Part shown: in pieces, positions 1-8,011 of the stretch
Layout of the letters: each line of letters opens with the position of its first letter
Position numbering within the stretch: the stretch's first letter is position 1
NCBI GenBank assembly: GCA_002435785.1
Contig: DIUC01000004.1
Coordinates: 1-46,659, forward strand
DNA length: 46,659 nucleotides
Reading direction: 5' to 3'
From: Saprospiraceae bacterium UBA6168
GTDB taxonomy: Bacteria; Bacteroidota; Bacteroidia; Chitinophagales; Saprospiraceae
Made by a program: the position numbers and the translations under genes
The notes under the pieces: generated by a model
Databases searched by the model: none
The model's input: only the letters and a program-made list of their open reading frames with translations
Told to the model about the DNA's origin: nothing

Positions 1-1
1 C

Positions 2-121
2 ATAACTTTAGGGCGCACATCAAGTCTTAAAGACTTCGGAAATCCGGCCCGCACAAAACATAATGGCGTGAAGTATAAATGGACGTGGAAATATCACGGC
101 GGCGGCAAAACACTTGGATAA
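2..121 (+). CDS. C-terminal fragment of an unknown protein, cut by the left edge
   Basis: An open frame enters from the left edge and stops at a TAA at 119-121, giving 39 residues rich in Lys, Gly, Tyr and Trp and ending GGGKTLG. It would be convergent with the T9SS protein, whose stop codon lies about 20 bp away, and that spacing fits a real gene end. I do not recognise the family. The piece is so short that it could be a chance frame. Confidence 0.3.
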   Translation: MTLGRTSSLKDFGNPARTKHNGVKYKWTWKYHGGGKTLG

Positions 122-140
122 ACCGCCAACACGTCGGCAC

Positions 141-1973
141 CTAATTTACCGCCAACTTCCGAATGACCTTTTTGCCATCCTTGGTATTCAAGTCCAGGTA
201 ATAAATGCCAGATGGTAGTTGCGTCTGGATTTTTAGTTGTTGGCCAACGGGTATGACCTGTTTTCCTTCAAAAACTACGGTGCCCAAATTGTTGAGAATT
301 CGGGGATTTTCTACTTGAACGTCGCCCAGTGCATTGTCAATGAAGAAGCTGCCATCGCTTGGGTTTGGGAAGATTTGAACGTTGGAGTTTTCTACCACCT
401 CCCTCGAATCATTGATGATTTCTGGCACCTCGGCCAAAGCCCTCAACATAATATCAGCGTTGACCCGATACTTCGCCCAGGAATTGGAAAGGATTTCATA
501 AGCCCGATTGGAAATGGGGCCTTGGTTTTCCACCATAATGGCTACCGTATTGCCCCCCATGAACCAGCCCAAATAGAAACCCCCAGATGTGATGGTTACT
601 GCATCGTCAAACGGGTACTGGTTCCAAGCGCCTGCGACGTAGGCACCAGGTGGGACTGTGAGCGAGGTAAGTTCCGTGCCGGGGCCACCGTTCGGGCCAT
701 CGTCGTCAAATATCCTGAAAACGAACCCATCCACCGAGCCGCCAGCTATGCCAGCCTCTACCCCGAGGATGGTCATGGGATATACTGGAGGCACTATTTC
801 AATGCCACCACCGCCAGAGCCGTCACCGGCGCCTGGCCATTGGATGGTGCCCGAAGCGGTAGTCCCAGTGACATATCCGAGGGCAACGATGTCCCCGCTC
901 AGGTCCACTACGTTGATTTCCGACAGGTTGAAATCATTGGTTGGGTTCACGTCGGCTCCATTGTCGGTATATACCTCAAAGGAATAGGTGCCGGGGGCCC
1001 AGTCAATCGTTTCACTGACAAAGTTGACGGTTTGCTCGGCACCCACTGCCAATGAGGCGATGTTTTGGTCGTCCGAATACACGATACCCCCACCTGGGAA
1101 CGACCGCACGAGGGCATCCACGGCGATGGTGGATGTTATGGCGGTGTTTCCTGTGTTCGTTATCGTGGCGTTCAATGCGGACATGCTTCCCGGCACGACG
1201 AATATGCCTTCGTTTTGGGCGTTGATGTTCGCCGTTGGCCCTGCATCAACGATGCTTAGGGTGATGACTTGCGGGTAATAGAACTTCACGGCGTGGTTGG
1301 AAGGGGGCACCGTGCCGCTGTAAACTTGTAGGCCAATGTTGCCGGTGAGGTTTTCAATCCCGACGGCCACCTTGCCCGAACCTGTACAAGTATAGGCAAA
1401 GTCGGGGGTCATGTTGCCATATTGGAAGGTGATGGAACTGTCCGCCTTGGCCAGTATTACCTGAAAAGTGCTGGAGCCGAAAATGGGATTGGTTTGCGTC
1501 CAAAACGTTACTCCCAGGTAGCTGATGATAAATCGTTCATTGCCAGGCGTTTGGTCGTGGTAGGTATAAATCTTGCCCGGCGAGTTGTCCGCAAAGTTCA
1601 GGTCCGACATCATCGGGCAGATGAGGTTGTTCCGGGTGTCGGCAGTGGGGATTACCGGGAAACAGGAGGCGATGTTCGACAAATTGTCGAAGCTGAGCCA
1701 GCCATTCGACCCCACCGTTATTTTGTTGAAATTGGACCAATAAAACCGGAAGTCCATGCCCATTTGGATGGGGGCGGCGGCGTTGTCGTCGCCAAGCCCG
1801 GCCACTTGGGTGCCGACCGTGGAAATGTCAACCCAGTTGAACACCGGCCCGCCAGGGTCGTTGGAGGTTTTCCATGTGTAACCGAAGGCGTCGGGGCCTT
1901 GGGCATGAAGGGCAGAAACAGCGAACAGGATTGTAAGAAGTGCGAAAGTTGATGTTAGTAACGCTTTTTTCAT
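141..1973 (-). CDS. Secreted protein with T9SS type A C-terminal sorting domain
   Basis: A 610-residue secreted or surface protein. The first ~24 residues are a signal peptide (MKKALL, hydrophobic core, ending ALHAQ) for Sec export. Residues ~28-230 look like a beta-rich, nidogen-like or adhesion-type region (GSNGWLSFDN, FQYGNM). Residues ~265-345 resemble a CARDB-like Ig domain (NTGNTAITST). The last ~75 residues are a type IX secretion sorting domain (IFPNPSDGSF, LPSGIYYLDL, KKVIRKLAVN), which would direct passage through the outer membrane and anchoring. No catalytic motif is visible, so the role is unknown. The next gene upstream on the same strand is another T9SS cargo protein. The start is chosen because the signal peptide begins exactly there. 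Confidence 0.9.
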   Translation of the reverse strand: MKKALLTSTFALLTILFAVSALHAQGPDAFGYTWKTSNDPGGPVFNWVDISTVGTQVAGLGDDNAAAPIQMGMDFRFYWSNFNKITVGSNGWLSFDNLSNIASCFPVIPTADTRNNLICPMMSDLNFADNSPGKIYTYHDQTPGNERFIISYLGVTFWTQTNPIFGSSTFQVILAKADSSITFQYGNMTPDFAYTCTGSGKVAVGIENLTGNIGLQVYSGTVPPSNHAVKFYYPQVITLSIVDAGPTANINAQNEGIFVVPGSMSALNATITNTGNTAITSTIAVDALVRSFPGGGIVYSDDQNIASLAVGAEQTVNFVSETIDWAPGTYSFEVYTDNGADVNPTNDFNLSEINVVDLSGDIVALGYVTGTTASGTIQWPGAGDGSGGGGIEIVPPVYPMTILGVEAGIAGGSVDGFVFRIFDDDGPNGGPGTELTSLTVPPGAYVAGAWNQYPFDDAVTITSGGFYLGWFMGGNTVAIMVENQGPISNRAYEILSNSWAKYRVNADIMLRALAEVPEIINDSREVVENSNVQIFPNPSDGSFFIDNALGDVQVENPRILNNLGTVVFEGKQVIPVGQQLKIQTQLPSGIYYLDLNTKDGKKVIRKLAVN

Positions 1974-2152
1974 GTGAAAGATGATTTAGAAATGAAAAAA
2001 GCTAAGGTAGTAATTTATTGTAGAGAGTTAGCTTGGAATGTGCTTGATATTCGGATTGTTTCCGGTAAATCGTAATATTTTATACCAAAAAGCTTTGAAA
2101 ATAGGTGGAGAAATAAGCCAAAAATGAGCTTTCGCCAAATCGGAACCTGCTC

Positions 2153-3838
2153 TTATTGCACCACAATTTTGCCAGTGGCCACCTGGCCATTTTGGAGTAA
2201 CGCAGCGTATAGGTAAAAACCGCTTGGAAGTTCCCCCCTTTCGATGTTCAATTCATGGGTGCCCAAGTGCTTGTATTCCCGCATGATGCGGCCCTCTAGG
2301 CTTATCAGGCGGACAGTTTCCAGCGCAGTGCCGCTGGTGGTCAGTTTCCCATTGGAGACGAGGGGGTTGGGAAAAAATTGGGTGGTTCGGGAATCGTAAA
2401 TCGGCGCATGTGAGGGGGATATTTGATTGTAAAACGATTGTACAGTCTGGCCCATCTCAACAAGAGGGGTCATAGTGGGGCAGGGGTATGTCAAGTCAAA
2501 TTTATTCATGATGGCATAGCTCACGCTGGTGCTTTCACCAGGGCCAAGGCTGAACGGCCCCGAGCCTATCAGCATCCGAAAATCACCAGGAGGGGCGTTT
2601 TCCGAGCAAAAAGACCAGTCATTCGGGTTGTCAGGATTGCCATCCATTATAAAGGGGTGAACATTGGTGCTACTTGTGTCGTAGCCACTGCCTCCATAAG
2701 TGATGGGTGTTCCATCGGGCCATGAGCCTGACATGGAAAAATATGGGCCGAATATGGGCCATTGTGAATTGTTGCCCATTTGATTGGATGCAAGAGTAAA
2801 GCTACTGAACCCGACATCTACGCCATTAATATCATCAGGCCCTTTCAACACTTTAATGGCCGTTACCGGAATATCCTGGCAAAAAGTAGCGACGTTAAAG
2901 ATGGCACAGTTGCAATTCTGGTCGCCGTCCAGCATGTCGGCATTGTATGCAAAGGCCATTCTTTCGGAAGAAATACAACCAACATAGTCGTCCAAATGGC
3001 AACCAACATCAGTGTCAAGCCAAAGACCAATATAAGTGCTGTCGAGGCTTTCCTGCGACTTGTTGAAAATGACAAACTCATAGAAAGTGGTGTTGGCCAA
3101 AACCTCGTTACTCTGACCTTCAAACCCATAAGCCAAGGCATGGATTTCAGCGCGTATGGGCAAACCGTGCGTAACACCGTGTATAGCTCCTCCGCCTTCG
3201 TCGTTGAATACCCACCAAATAGCCTGGTCGCCCTTGATATTGGGATAATCACCTTCCATTGGTTCATAAACCCCATTGCCATTTCTGTCAACAAAAGGGG
3301 CAAGCGCTTGACCAAAAGGGAGGGAAAACCCATTTGCGCTGAGCGACTGCGGATTGTCCCTGCCCGGCCATTCGAGGATACTTTGAGGGACGGGGCCCTC
3401 AATTTCTCCATCGCTGGTGAAGTCGGCAATATGCGCATCTATTTCGCTGCGGGCCACCTTCCAAAGTTTATTGAAATTGCTGCAAGTATTGGCATTGGTG
3501 GTTCCTTGGTTGTTCAGTGGGCCCGGCCAATAATCCGTATCTCCACCATTGGCCCCGTAAGTTTGGGCCGCCATTTTCAGGTATCCACCAGGGTCGAACC
3601 CGCCCAGCCACAACCCGCCCACAAAAATGGTTGCAGTCTGCGGTTGGTTAGGGGCGTTTTTTGGAACAAAAAAACCTGCGTTACCTCTGTCCCAAAAAAA
3701 ATCGCCACTGGCTTGCAGTATCACCCGGGCATTGTTCACATCCAAGTGTGCCGTATCGGTGCTGACTGCACAAGCTTGCGCAAAGGCCATGTTTGCGAAG
3801 CAAATAAGGAGGATAAAAAAGCATAGCAATGATTTCAT
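2153..3838 (-). CDS. Secreted protein with T9SS type A C-terminal sorting domain
   Basis: A 561-residue exported protein. The frame stays open to 3934, but the start at 3838 is preferred: it begins the signal peptide (MKSLLCFFILLICFANMAFAQ), and a clear -7 promoter element lies only ~16 bp upstream, which rules out the longer form for that transcript. The body has phrases seen in Bacteroidota T9SS proteins that carry no known enzyme domain (FVDRNGNGVYEPMEGDYPNIKGD, WLDTDVGC, DRNGNG Ca-binding-like loop). The C-terminus (FFPNPLVSNGKL, LPSGFYLYAAL, GKIVVQ) is the sorting domain. It is transcribed towards the other T9SS protein, ~180 bp away. Function is unknown; a surface or adhesive role is inference. 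Confidence 0.88.
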   Translation of the reverse strand: MKSLLCFFILLICFANMAFAQACAVSTDTAHLDVNNARVILQASGDFFWDRGNAGFFVPKNAPNQPQTATIFVGGLWLGGFDPGGYLKMAAQTYGANGGDTDYWPGPLNNQGTTNANTCSNFNKLWKVARSEIDAHIADFTSDGEIEGPVPQSILEWPGRDNPQSLSANGFSLPFGQALAPFVDRNGNGVYEPMEGDYPNIKGDQAIWWVFNDEGGGAIHGVTHGLPIRAEIHALAYGFEGQSNEVLANTTFYEFVIFNKSQESLDSTYIGLWLDTDVGCHLDDYVGCISSERMAFAYNADMLDGDQNCNCAIFNVATFCQDIPVTAIKVLKGPDDINGVDVGFSSFTLASNQMGNNSQWPIFGPYFSMSGSWPDGTPITYGGSGYDTSSTNVHPFIMDGNPDNPNDWSFCSENAPPGDFRMLIGSGPFSLGPGESTSVSYAIMNKFDLTYPCPTMTPLVEMGQTVQSFYNQISPSHAPIYDSRTTQFFPNPLVSNGKLTTSGTALETVRLISLEGRIMREYKHLGTHELNIERGELPSGFYLYAALLQNGQVATGKIVVQ

Positions 3839-3853
3839 AATCGTGGTTTTGGC

Positions 3854-3861
3854 CAAAGATA
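3854..3861 (-). promoter_or_regulatory. Bacteroidota -7 promoter element for the T9SS gene
   Basis: The minus strand reads TATCTTTG, a perfect match to the TANNTTTG -7 element. It lies just upstream of the start codon at 3838, so the leader would be only about 10 nt. I could not find a good -33 TTG at the right spacing. Confidence 0.55.
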
Positions 3862-3957
3862 TGCCTGTTGTGACCGAACCTGAAAACCACTTATTTCCAA
3901 AAATCAGGTTTCTGAGTTTTTGCAAACTCCTCACATTGCAGGCCTGAAATAGGTAGG

Positions 3958-5832
3958 TCAGGCCAAGGTCTTCAAATCTTTCACAAACCCGTCCACCCCA
4001 GCCGCCTTCATCGCCTTCTGCAAAGTGCTGGCATCGGTGTTTTTGTCAAACGCCCCGACCAGCACCTTATAGACCGTTTTGCCCGCCAACTGATTGATGT
4101 TGACGACGATGGGCTGGCTGAACTGCCGCTCCAGTTTCTCCGCTGCGATGAGCACGTTGCCGTAATCGGCATAGACCCCCGTTTGCACCGAAAAGCCTTG
4201 TGGTTCTTGCTTTTTCACGCTAAACCGGAACAGGCCCTGCCCCGAAATCACGGGCGTGGCCACCTCCGTCACGTTGGGCTTGGAAGCTGCGTCCCGGCGG
4301 CGGATGGCCTCGGCCACGGCCTTGTCGGCGTTCACCCGGCCGTAGCCGAACTTGCGGCTGTGGCCGTTTTTGTATTCGCTGGGCTCGCCAATCTTGTCGG
4401 CGGTCTGTTGCAAAATTTCTTTCACTTCCTTGGCCGTCAGATTCGGGTTGGCGGAGAGCATGAGTGCGCAGATGCCCGCCACGATGGGCGTAGCGCCGCT
4501 GGTGCCGCCGAAGTGCTTGTACGGGCCTGCCCTATCCACGCCATCCGCCCAGAACTTGAAGGCGCCGTCGCCACGCACGGTAGTGCCGGGGTCCCACCAG
4601 GCACGGGCTGCGAGGAGCGGCCAGTCGCCGTTCGAGGGCGCGCAGACGCTGACCTCTGTGCCCAAGTTGGAGTAGCTGGCATAGCGGTCCTTGCTGTCGC
4701 AAGCGGCCACGCAGATGACATCGGGATGGGCGGCGTAAAAATTGACAAAGTCCACGCCTTCGTTGCCAGCGGCAAAACAAATGACACATCCTTTGCCGCC
4801 CCTGCCCGTCCGGGCTGCCCGGGCAATGGCCTCTTCCTTGAGCGAGTTGAGGGTGTACCGGGGGTCAGTAGTACCCCAACTGCAACTGATGATATCTGCA
4901 CCACTTTTTACGCAGTAATCGAACATCTCCTCGGTGGCCCGCACACTGAACGATGTGCCGCTCACGGGCATGAACTTGGCATTGGGCGCCACGCCGACCA
5001 TGCCCTGCCCATTGGCAGCGGCCACTGCCAAACTTGCGCAGGGTGTGCCGTGCGTGAAGCCCGGGTCGCCGTCGGATAGGCGATCACTCTGTGTCCAAAG
5101 GTCCCAAGGGCGATAGACTTTTGGCTTGAGGTCGGGGTGCGAGATGTCAATGCCGTTGTCAATAATCGCCAGCACGATGTCGGAAGCGCCGAGGCTGTCG
5201 AGGCGCTTCCATGCATCCACGATTTTTGCGTCAGCGCCCTTCTTCGTGGCATATTGCCCGCTGGGGATGAATCCGTCGTTCTTCAGGTGCCATTCCTCGG
5301 CCATGAAAGGGTCTTTGGGCATGGCGAACGCATACTCATCGAGCAGCATGTCGAGGTCTGGTTCGGCCATTTTTACCAAAGAGGTTTTTTGGAGCGCCTC
5401 CGCCACCCTTAGCGGGTTGGGCGAATCCTTCGTCACTGTGGCGGTCACTTGGTCGGCACTCCGGCGTTCTACAAGGGCCAGCTTGTACTCATCAAGCACC
5501 ATCATCTGCTCGCCCTCGTCCACACCCTGCTGGAAGATGATGAATATTTCGCCGGTGGGTACGAGCGGTTTTTTGCTGCCTTCGGCAAAATAGACGTGTG
5601 TGCCAACGGTTACTTCCTCGCGCTGGCGCACCTCGTCGAGCTTGTCGTCGAGGGTAGCGCCGTCCTTTTGCAGGGAGACGACCTTGAAGCCGCCGAGGCT
5701 TGGAAGCACCTCCTGCCGCACGAAGTCAGCGTTGGTAATGTCGGCCTTCTTTTTGCCCTTGAGGCCAACGAGGCTGGCGCTTTTTTTTAAAACAAGGGTG
5801 CCCTTGCCGCTTTTGATTTTGTAATTGCTCAT
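3958..5832 (-). CDS. S8 family subtilisin-like serine protease with C-terminal SPOR-like domain
   Basis: A 624-residue protease. The subtilisin catalytic triad is intact: Asp225 in LAIIDNGIDISHPD, His261 in FTHGTPCASLA and Ser445 in GGTSGATPIVAG; the oxyanion Asn is in FAAGNEG (Asn357). Residues 1-~165 form an N-terminal propeptide-like region, fervidolysin-like in style. Residues ~535-624 resemble a SPOR (peptidoglycan-binding) repeat (FSVQTGVYADYGNVLIAAEKL, YKVLVGAFDK). There is no hydrophobic signal peptide at this start (MSNYKIKSGKGTLVLKKSAS), and no better start is visible upstream. The protein may therefore act in the cytoplasm or leave by another route, which is odd for a SPOR-bearing protease. 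It stands alone between the T9SS genes and the divergent sigma factor. Confidence 0.9.
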   Translation of the reverse strand: MSNYKIKSGKGTLVLKKSASLVGLKGKKKADITNADFVRQEVLPSLGGFKVVSLQKDGATLDDKLDEVRQREEVTVGTHVYFAEGSKKPLVPTGEIFIIFQQGVDEGEQMMVLDEYKLALVERRSADQVTATVTKDSPNPLRVAEALQKTSLVKMAEPDLDMLLDEYAFAMPKDPFMAEEWHLKNDGFIPSGQYATKKGADAKIVDAWKRLDSLGASDIVLAIIDNGIDISHPDLKPKVYRPWDLWTQSDRLSDGDPGFTHGTPCASLAVAAANGQGMVGVAPNAKFMPVSGTSFSVRATEEMFDYCVKSGADIISCSWGTTDPRYTLNSLKEEAIARAARTGRGGKGCVICFAAGNEGVDFVNFYAAHPDVICVAACDSKDRYASYSNLGTEVSVCAPSNGDWPLLAARAWWDPGTTVRGDGAFKFWADGVDRAGPYKHFGGTSGATPIVAGICALMLSANPNLTAKEVKEILQQTADKIGEPSEYKNGHSRKFGYGRVNADKAVAEAIRRRDAASKPNVTEVATPVISGQGLFRFSVKKQEPQGFSVQTGVYADYGNVLIAAEKLERQFSQPIVVNINQLAGKTVYKVLVGAFDKNTDASTLQKAMKAAGVDGFVKDLKTLA

Positions 5833-6063
5833 GTGTCGGTGGCTTTTGGTTTGAAAATTGGATTACGACGATTGACTTACTGCGGTGAACGGTGGACGGA
5901 CGACCATGAATCCATGCTTTGCCCGTCACCTATTTGCTGTAAGTACGTGGCGGAAAGTTACGAAACAGCGCGTAGTTATGGCGGGTCTTGAAACAAAAGC
6001 ACTGCCGGAAGCTGCACAGCCGCTGATTTTGTTATTTTTACGCCCGTTTTATAAAAAAACTGA

Positions 6064-6675
6064 ATGGCCATCCGCTTTTTAAATAAGCAACCTGCCGTCC
6101 AGCAGCTCTCAGATGAAGAACTGGTCAGCAAGTTTTCAGCTACGCAACAGCAAACGTACTTTGAGGAACTGTACCGCCGGTACATGCACTTGGCTTATGG
6201 CGTATGCCTCAAGCTGATGAAAAACGAGGATGAAAGCCGGGACGTGGTTTCGGATGTGTTCAAAATCCTGTTCCTCAAGCTCCCTAACGCAGACATCAAG
6301 TCCTTCAAAGCCTACCTGTACACGGTTTCCCGGAACGAGTGCATCGCCAAGCTGCGGCACCGAAAATCGGAGTCGGAAAAGCTGGCGAAGTACAACCACT
6401 TGGAAAATTCGCCGGGCGATTTTATGGAAAACGACGGTTTCGCTGCTCTGTTCAACGCCAATCCAAGCATGGAACAAGCGGTTGAGAAGGCGGTTGGGCA
6501 GTTGGGCGAAGAGCAGAAACTTTGCATCCGGCTGTTTTTTTACGACGACAAGAGTTACCGGGAAATAGCTACTGAAACAGGATTTACAGAGAAACAGGTG
6601 AAAAGTTACCTGCAAAATGGGAAGCGGAACCTGCGGATTCTGCTGGAAAAAGAAATGAGAAAACACACGACATAA
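6064..6675 (+). CDS. RNA polymerase sigma-70 family (ECF-type) sigma factor
   Basis: A 203-residue ECF-type sigma factor. Region 2 (YFEELYRRYMHLAYGVCLKL, DVVSDVFKILF, FKAYLYTVSRNECIAKLRH) binds core polymerase and the -10 region. Region 4 (LGEEQKLCIRLFFYDDKSYREIATETGFTEKQVKSYLQNGKRNLR) has the helix-turn-helix that reads the -35 region. The gene is followed after 25 bp by an anti-sigma-like membrane gene, so the two are probably one operon and a regulator/inhibitor pair. Targets cannot be told from the sequence. Upstream there is a TATTTTTA box close to the -7 consensus but with an A for the final G. Confidence 0.92.
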   Translation: MAIRFLNKQPAVQQLSDEELVSKFSATQQQTYFEELYRRYMHLAYGVCLKLMKNEDESRDVVSDVFKILFLKLPNADIKSFKAYLYTVSRNECIAKLRHRKSESEKLAKYNHLENSPGDFMENDGFAALFNANPSMEQAVEKAVGQLGEEQKLCIRLFFYDDKSYREIATETGFTEKQVKSYLQNGKRNLRILLEKEMRKHTT

Positions 6676-6700
6676 ATTTCCAGAAAATATAATTGCTCCA

Positions 6701-7477
6701 ATGGACGGAAATTTACACCAACAAATCTTTAGGCCCACCGCATGTGTCAGCCAAGGGGAATTAAGGCAATACCTCTCCGGCAGCATATCAAGGGAAGGCC
6801 TGCGGCGGGTGGAAGACCACCTGCTCGATTGCCCGCTTTGCTCGGACGCCGTTGACGGCTTCGAGGAATCGGGCGAGCACCATTCGGACGAATTGGAAGA
6901 TTTCGATGCTTTTCGAAAAAAGCTTCCATTGCAGTCCACAGGTAGGGTTCGGCAATTGCAGCCGGGCGGCTACTTGCGCCAAGCCGTGGCCGTGGCTGCC
7001 ATGCTGGTCGTAGGGGCTATTGCCTACTTCTCCTTTTCCAAGTCCCCGACGGGCCCCGAGCTTTACGCCAAATATTACAATGCCTACGAAAACGACATTC
7101 CTGTTAGCCTCCGCAGGCCAGGGCTTTCGGACGTTGACCCCAATTTTGCGCAAGGACTGACTGCTTACTCGGAGCGGAAGTTCAGCCAAGCGAACATGCT
7201 TTTCGAGCGGGCGATTCAACAGCAGCCGGACAATGAGGCCGCCAAGTTTTTTGCTGGCCTGTCCTATTTGGAGGTGAACCAGACCAACAAGGCGAGCGCC
7301 TATCTCAGTGCAGTGGCCAATGGCACGGGTGTTTATTCCAAAAAGGCTGCCTGGTACCTTATTATGTGCGATTTGAAGTCGGACAACAAGGCAAGTGCCA
7401 AGGCCCGTTTGGATAAATTTGTGCAGGCCGGTGAAATCATGGTGCTGGAAGCAAAGGATTTGAGGGAAAAGCTCTAA
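6701..7477 (+). CDS. Anti-sigma factor-like protein: zinc-finger, one membrane helix, TPR-like exported part
   Basis: 258 residues. The N-terminal cytoplasmic part has an HxxxCxxC zinc-binding anti-sigma motif (His40, Cys44, Cys47, in VEDHLLDCPLCSDAVDGF), as in zf-HC2/RsrA-type anti-sigma factors. One transmembrane helix follows at ~91-110 (LRQAVAVAAMLVVGAIAYFSF). The outer part (~140-258) contains TPR-like helices (AYSERKFSQANMLFERAIQQ, DNEAAKFFAGLSYLEV). It is very likely the partner of the sigma factor 25 bp upstream: it would hold the sigma at the membrane and release it on a periplasmic signal. The TPR part is the obvious sensor or protein-binding module; that role is inference. Confidence 0.85.
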   Translation: MDGNLHQQIFRPTACVSQGELRQYLSGSISREGLRRVEDHLLDCPLCSDAVDGFEESGEHHSDELEDFDAFRKKLPLQSTGRVRQLQPGGYLRQAVAVAAMLVVGAIAYFSFSKSPTGPELYAKYYNAYENDIPVSLRRPGLSDVDPNFAQGLTAYSERKFSQANMLFERAIQQQPDNEAAKFFAGLSYLEVNQTNKASAYLSAVANGTGVYSKKAAWYLIMCDLKSDNKASAKARLDKFVQAGEIMVLEAKDLREKL

Positions 7478-7492
7478 GAATCAATGGTTAAT

Positions 7493-7526
7493 GGGGTTTT
7501 GGGGTTTTGGGGTCTTAGGTTAGGGG
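7493..7526 (+). other. G-quadruplex-forming sequence
   Basis: Four runs of exactly four G separated by TTTT, TTTT and a 10-nt loop: GGGG at 7493-7496, 7501-7504, 7509-7512 and 7523-7526. The first three tracts are a perfect (G4T4)n pattern. It begins 16 bp after the stop codon of the anti-sigma gene on the coding strand, so it would also be in the mRNA 3' end. Confidence 0.75.
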
Positions 7527-7569
7527 ACACAGGCAATTCTTAGAACGGGTTACCTTTTTCACAACCTTT

Positions 7570-7766
7570 GATGTGCGACATGAAGTTAGGACCCTTGGTT
7601 GTAACTGATTGACTTTCTGCATATTGCGTAAAATAGATTCAGAACTGTCAAAATTAAAATCAAGTACACCCGAAAAATTCTAAAAATGCATGCTCCTCTG
7701 TTTAGGGATTTAACTCAGAATCAAAACTTAATTTGGCAAAAAGGTTACAACTTCATGTCGCACAAC
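7570..7766. mobile_element. MITE-like element, 197 bp
   Basis: The ends are 18-bp inverted repeats with 17 matches (7570-7587 and 7749-7766; core GTGCGACATGAAGTT). They are flanked on both sides by the 6-bp direct repeat ACCTTT (7564-7569 and 7767-7772), as expected for a target-site duplication. The interior is AT-rich and has no open frame that could be a transposase. This is the structure of a non-autonomous miniature transposon. I cannot name the parent IS family. The alternative is a single large RNA hairpin, but the flanking direct repeats favour transposition. Confidence 0.55.
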
Positions 7767-7862
7767 ACCTTTCAAAAAATAATTTGCCCATCGCCTTGCA
7801 TCGAAACCTTAAAACCATAGAACCTCAACACCTGACGAACCATTGAGGAATAATTCATTGGC

Positions 7863-7906
7863 AAAAATAAAGGGCAAGTCGGTATCGGCTTGCCCTTTAT
7901 TTTTTT
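7863..7906. terminator. Strong bidirectional intrinsic terminator
   Basis: A 16-bp stem (7863-7878 pairing with 7889-7904, core AAAGGGCAAG/CTTGCCCTTT) with a 10-nt loop, A-rich on the 5' side and T-rich on the 3' side, so it can end transcription from either direction. It lies between the sigma/anti-sigma operon (with the MITE) and the MFS gene. Confidence 0.85.
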
Positions 7907-8011
7907 AGCTTTTTTTCAAAAAAAATTCGTCAAACAGAACTTTGTTTTGATTTCAGCGGTATCCTTACAGTTCCATCGTAAAATAACTGTCACAAGATAA
8001 CCTGACTGCTT

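Larger units (their letters stand above)
7478..8011. other. Gene-free spacer with G-quadruplex, MITE-like element and terminator
   Basis: No convincing gene in 534 bp. It holds, in order, a G4T4-type quadruplex motif (7493-7526), a 197-bp element with terminal inverted repeats (7570-7766) and a strong symmetrical terminator hairpin (7863-7906). Each has its own entry. Confidence 0.7.

Noticed and set aside
4183..5079. A long plus-strand open frame opposite the subtilisin gene.
   Set aside because: High GC in this stretch leaves long frames open by chance; the minus-strand protease has an intact catalytic triad and explains the DNA.
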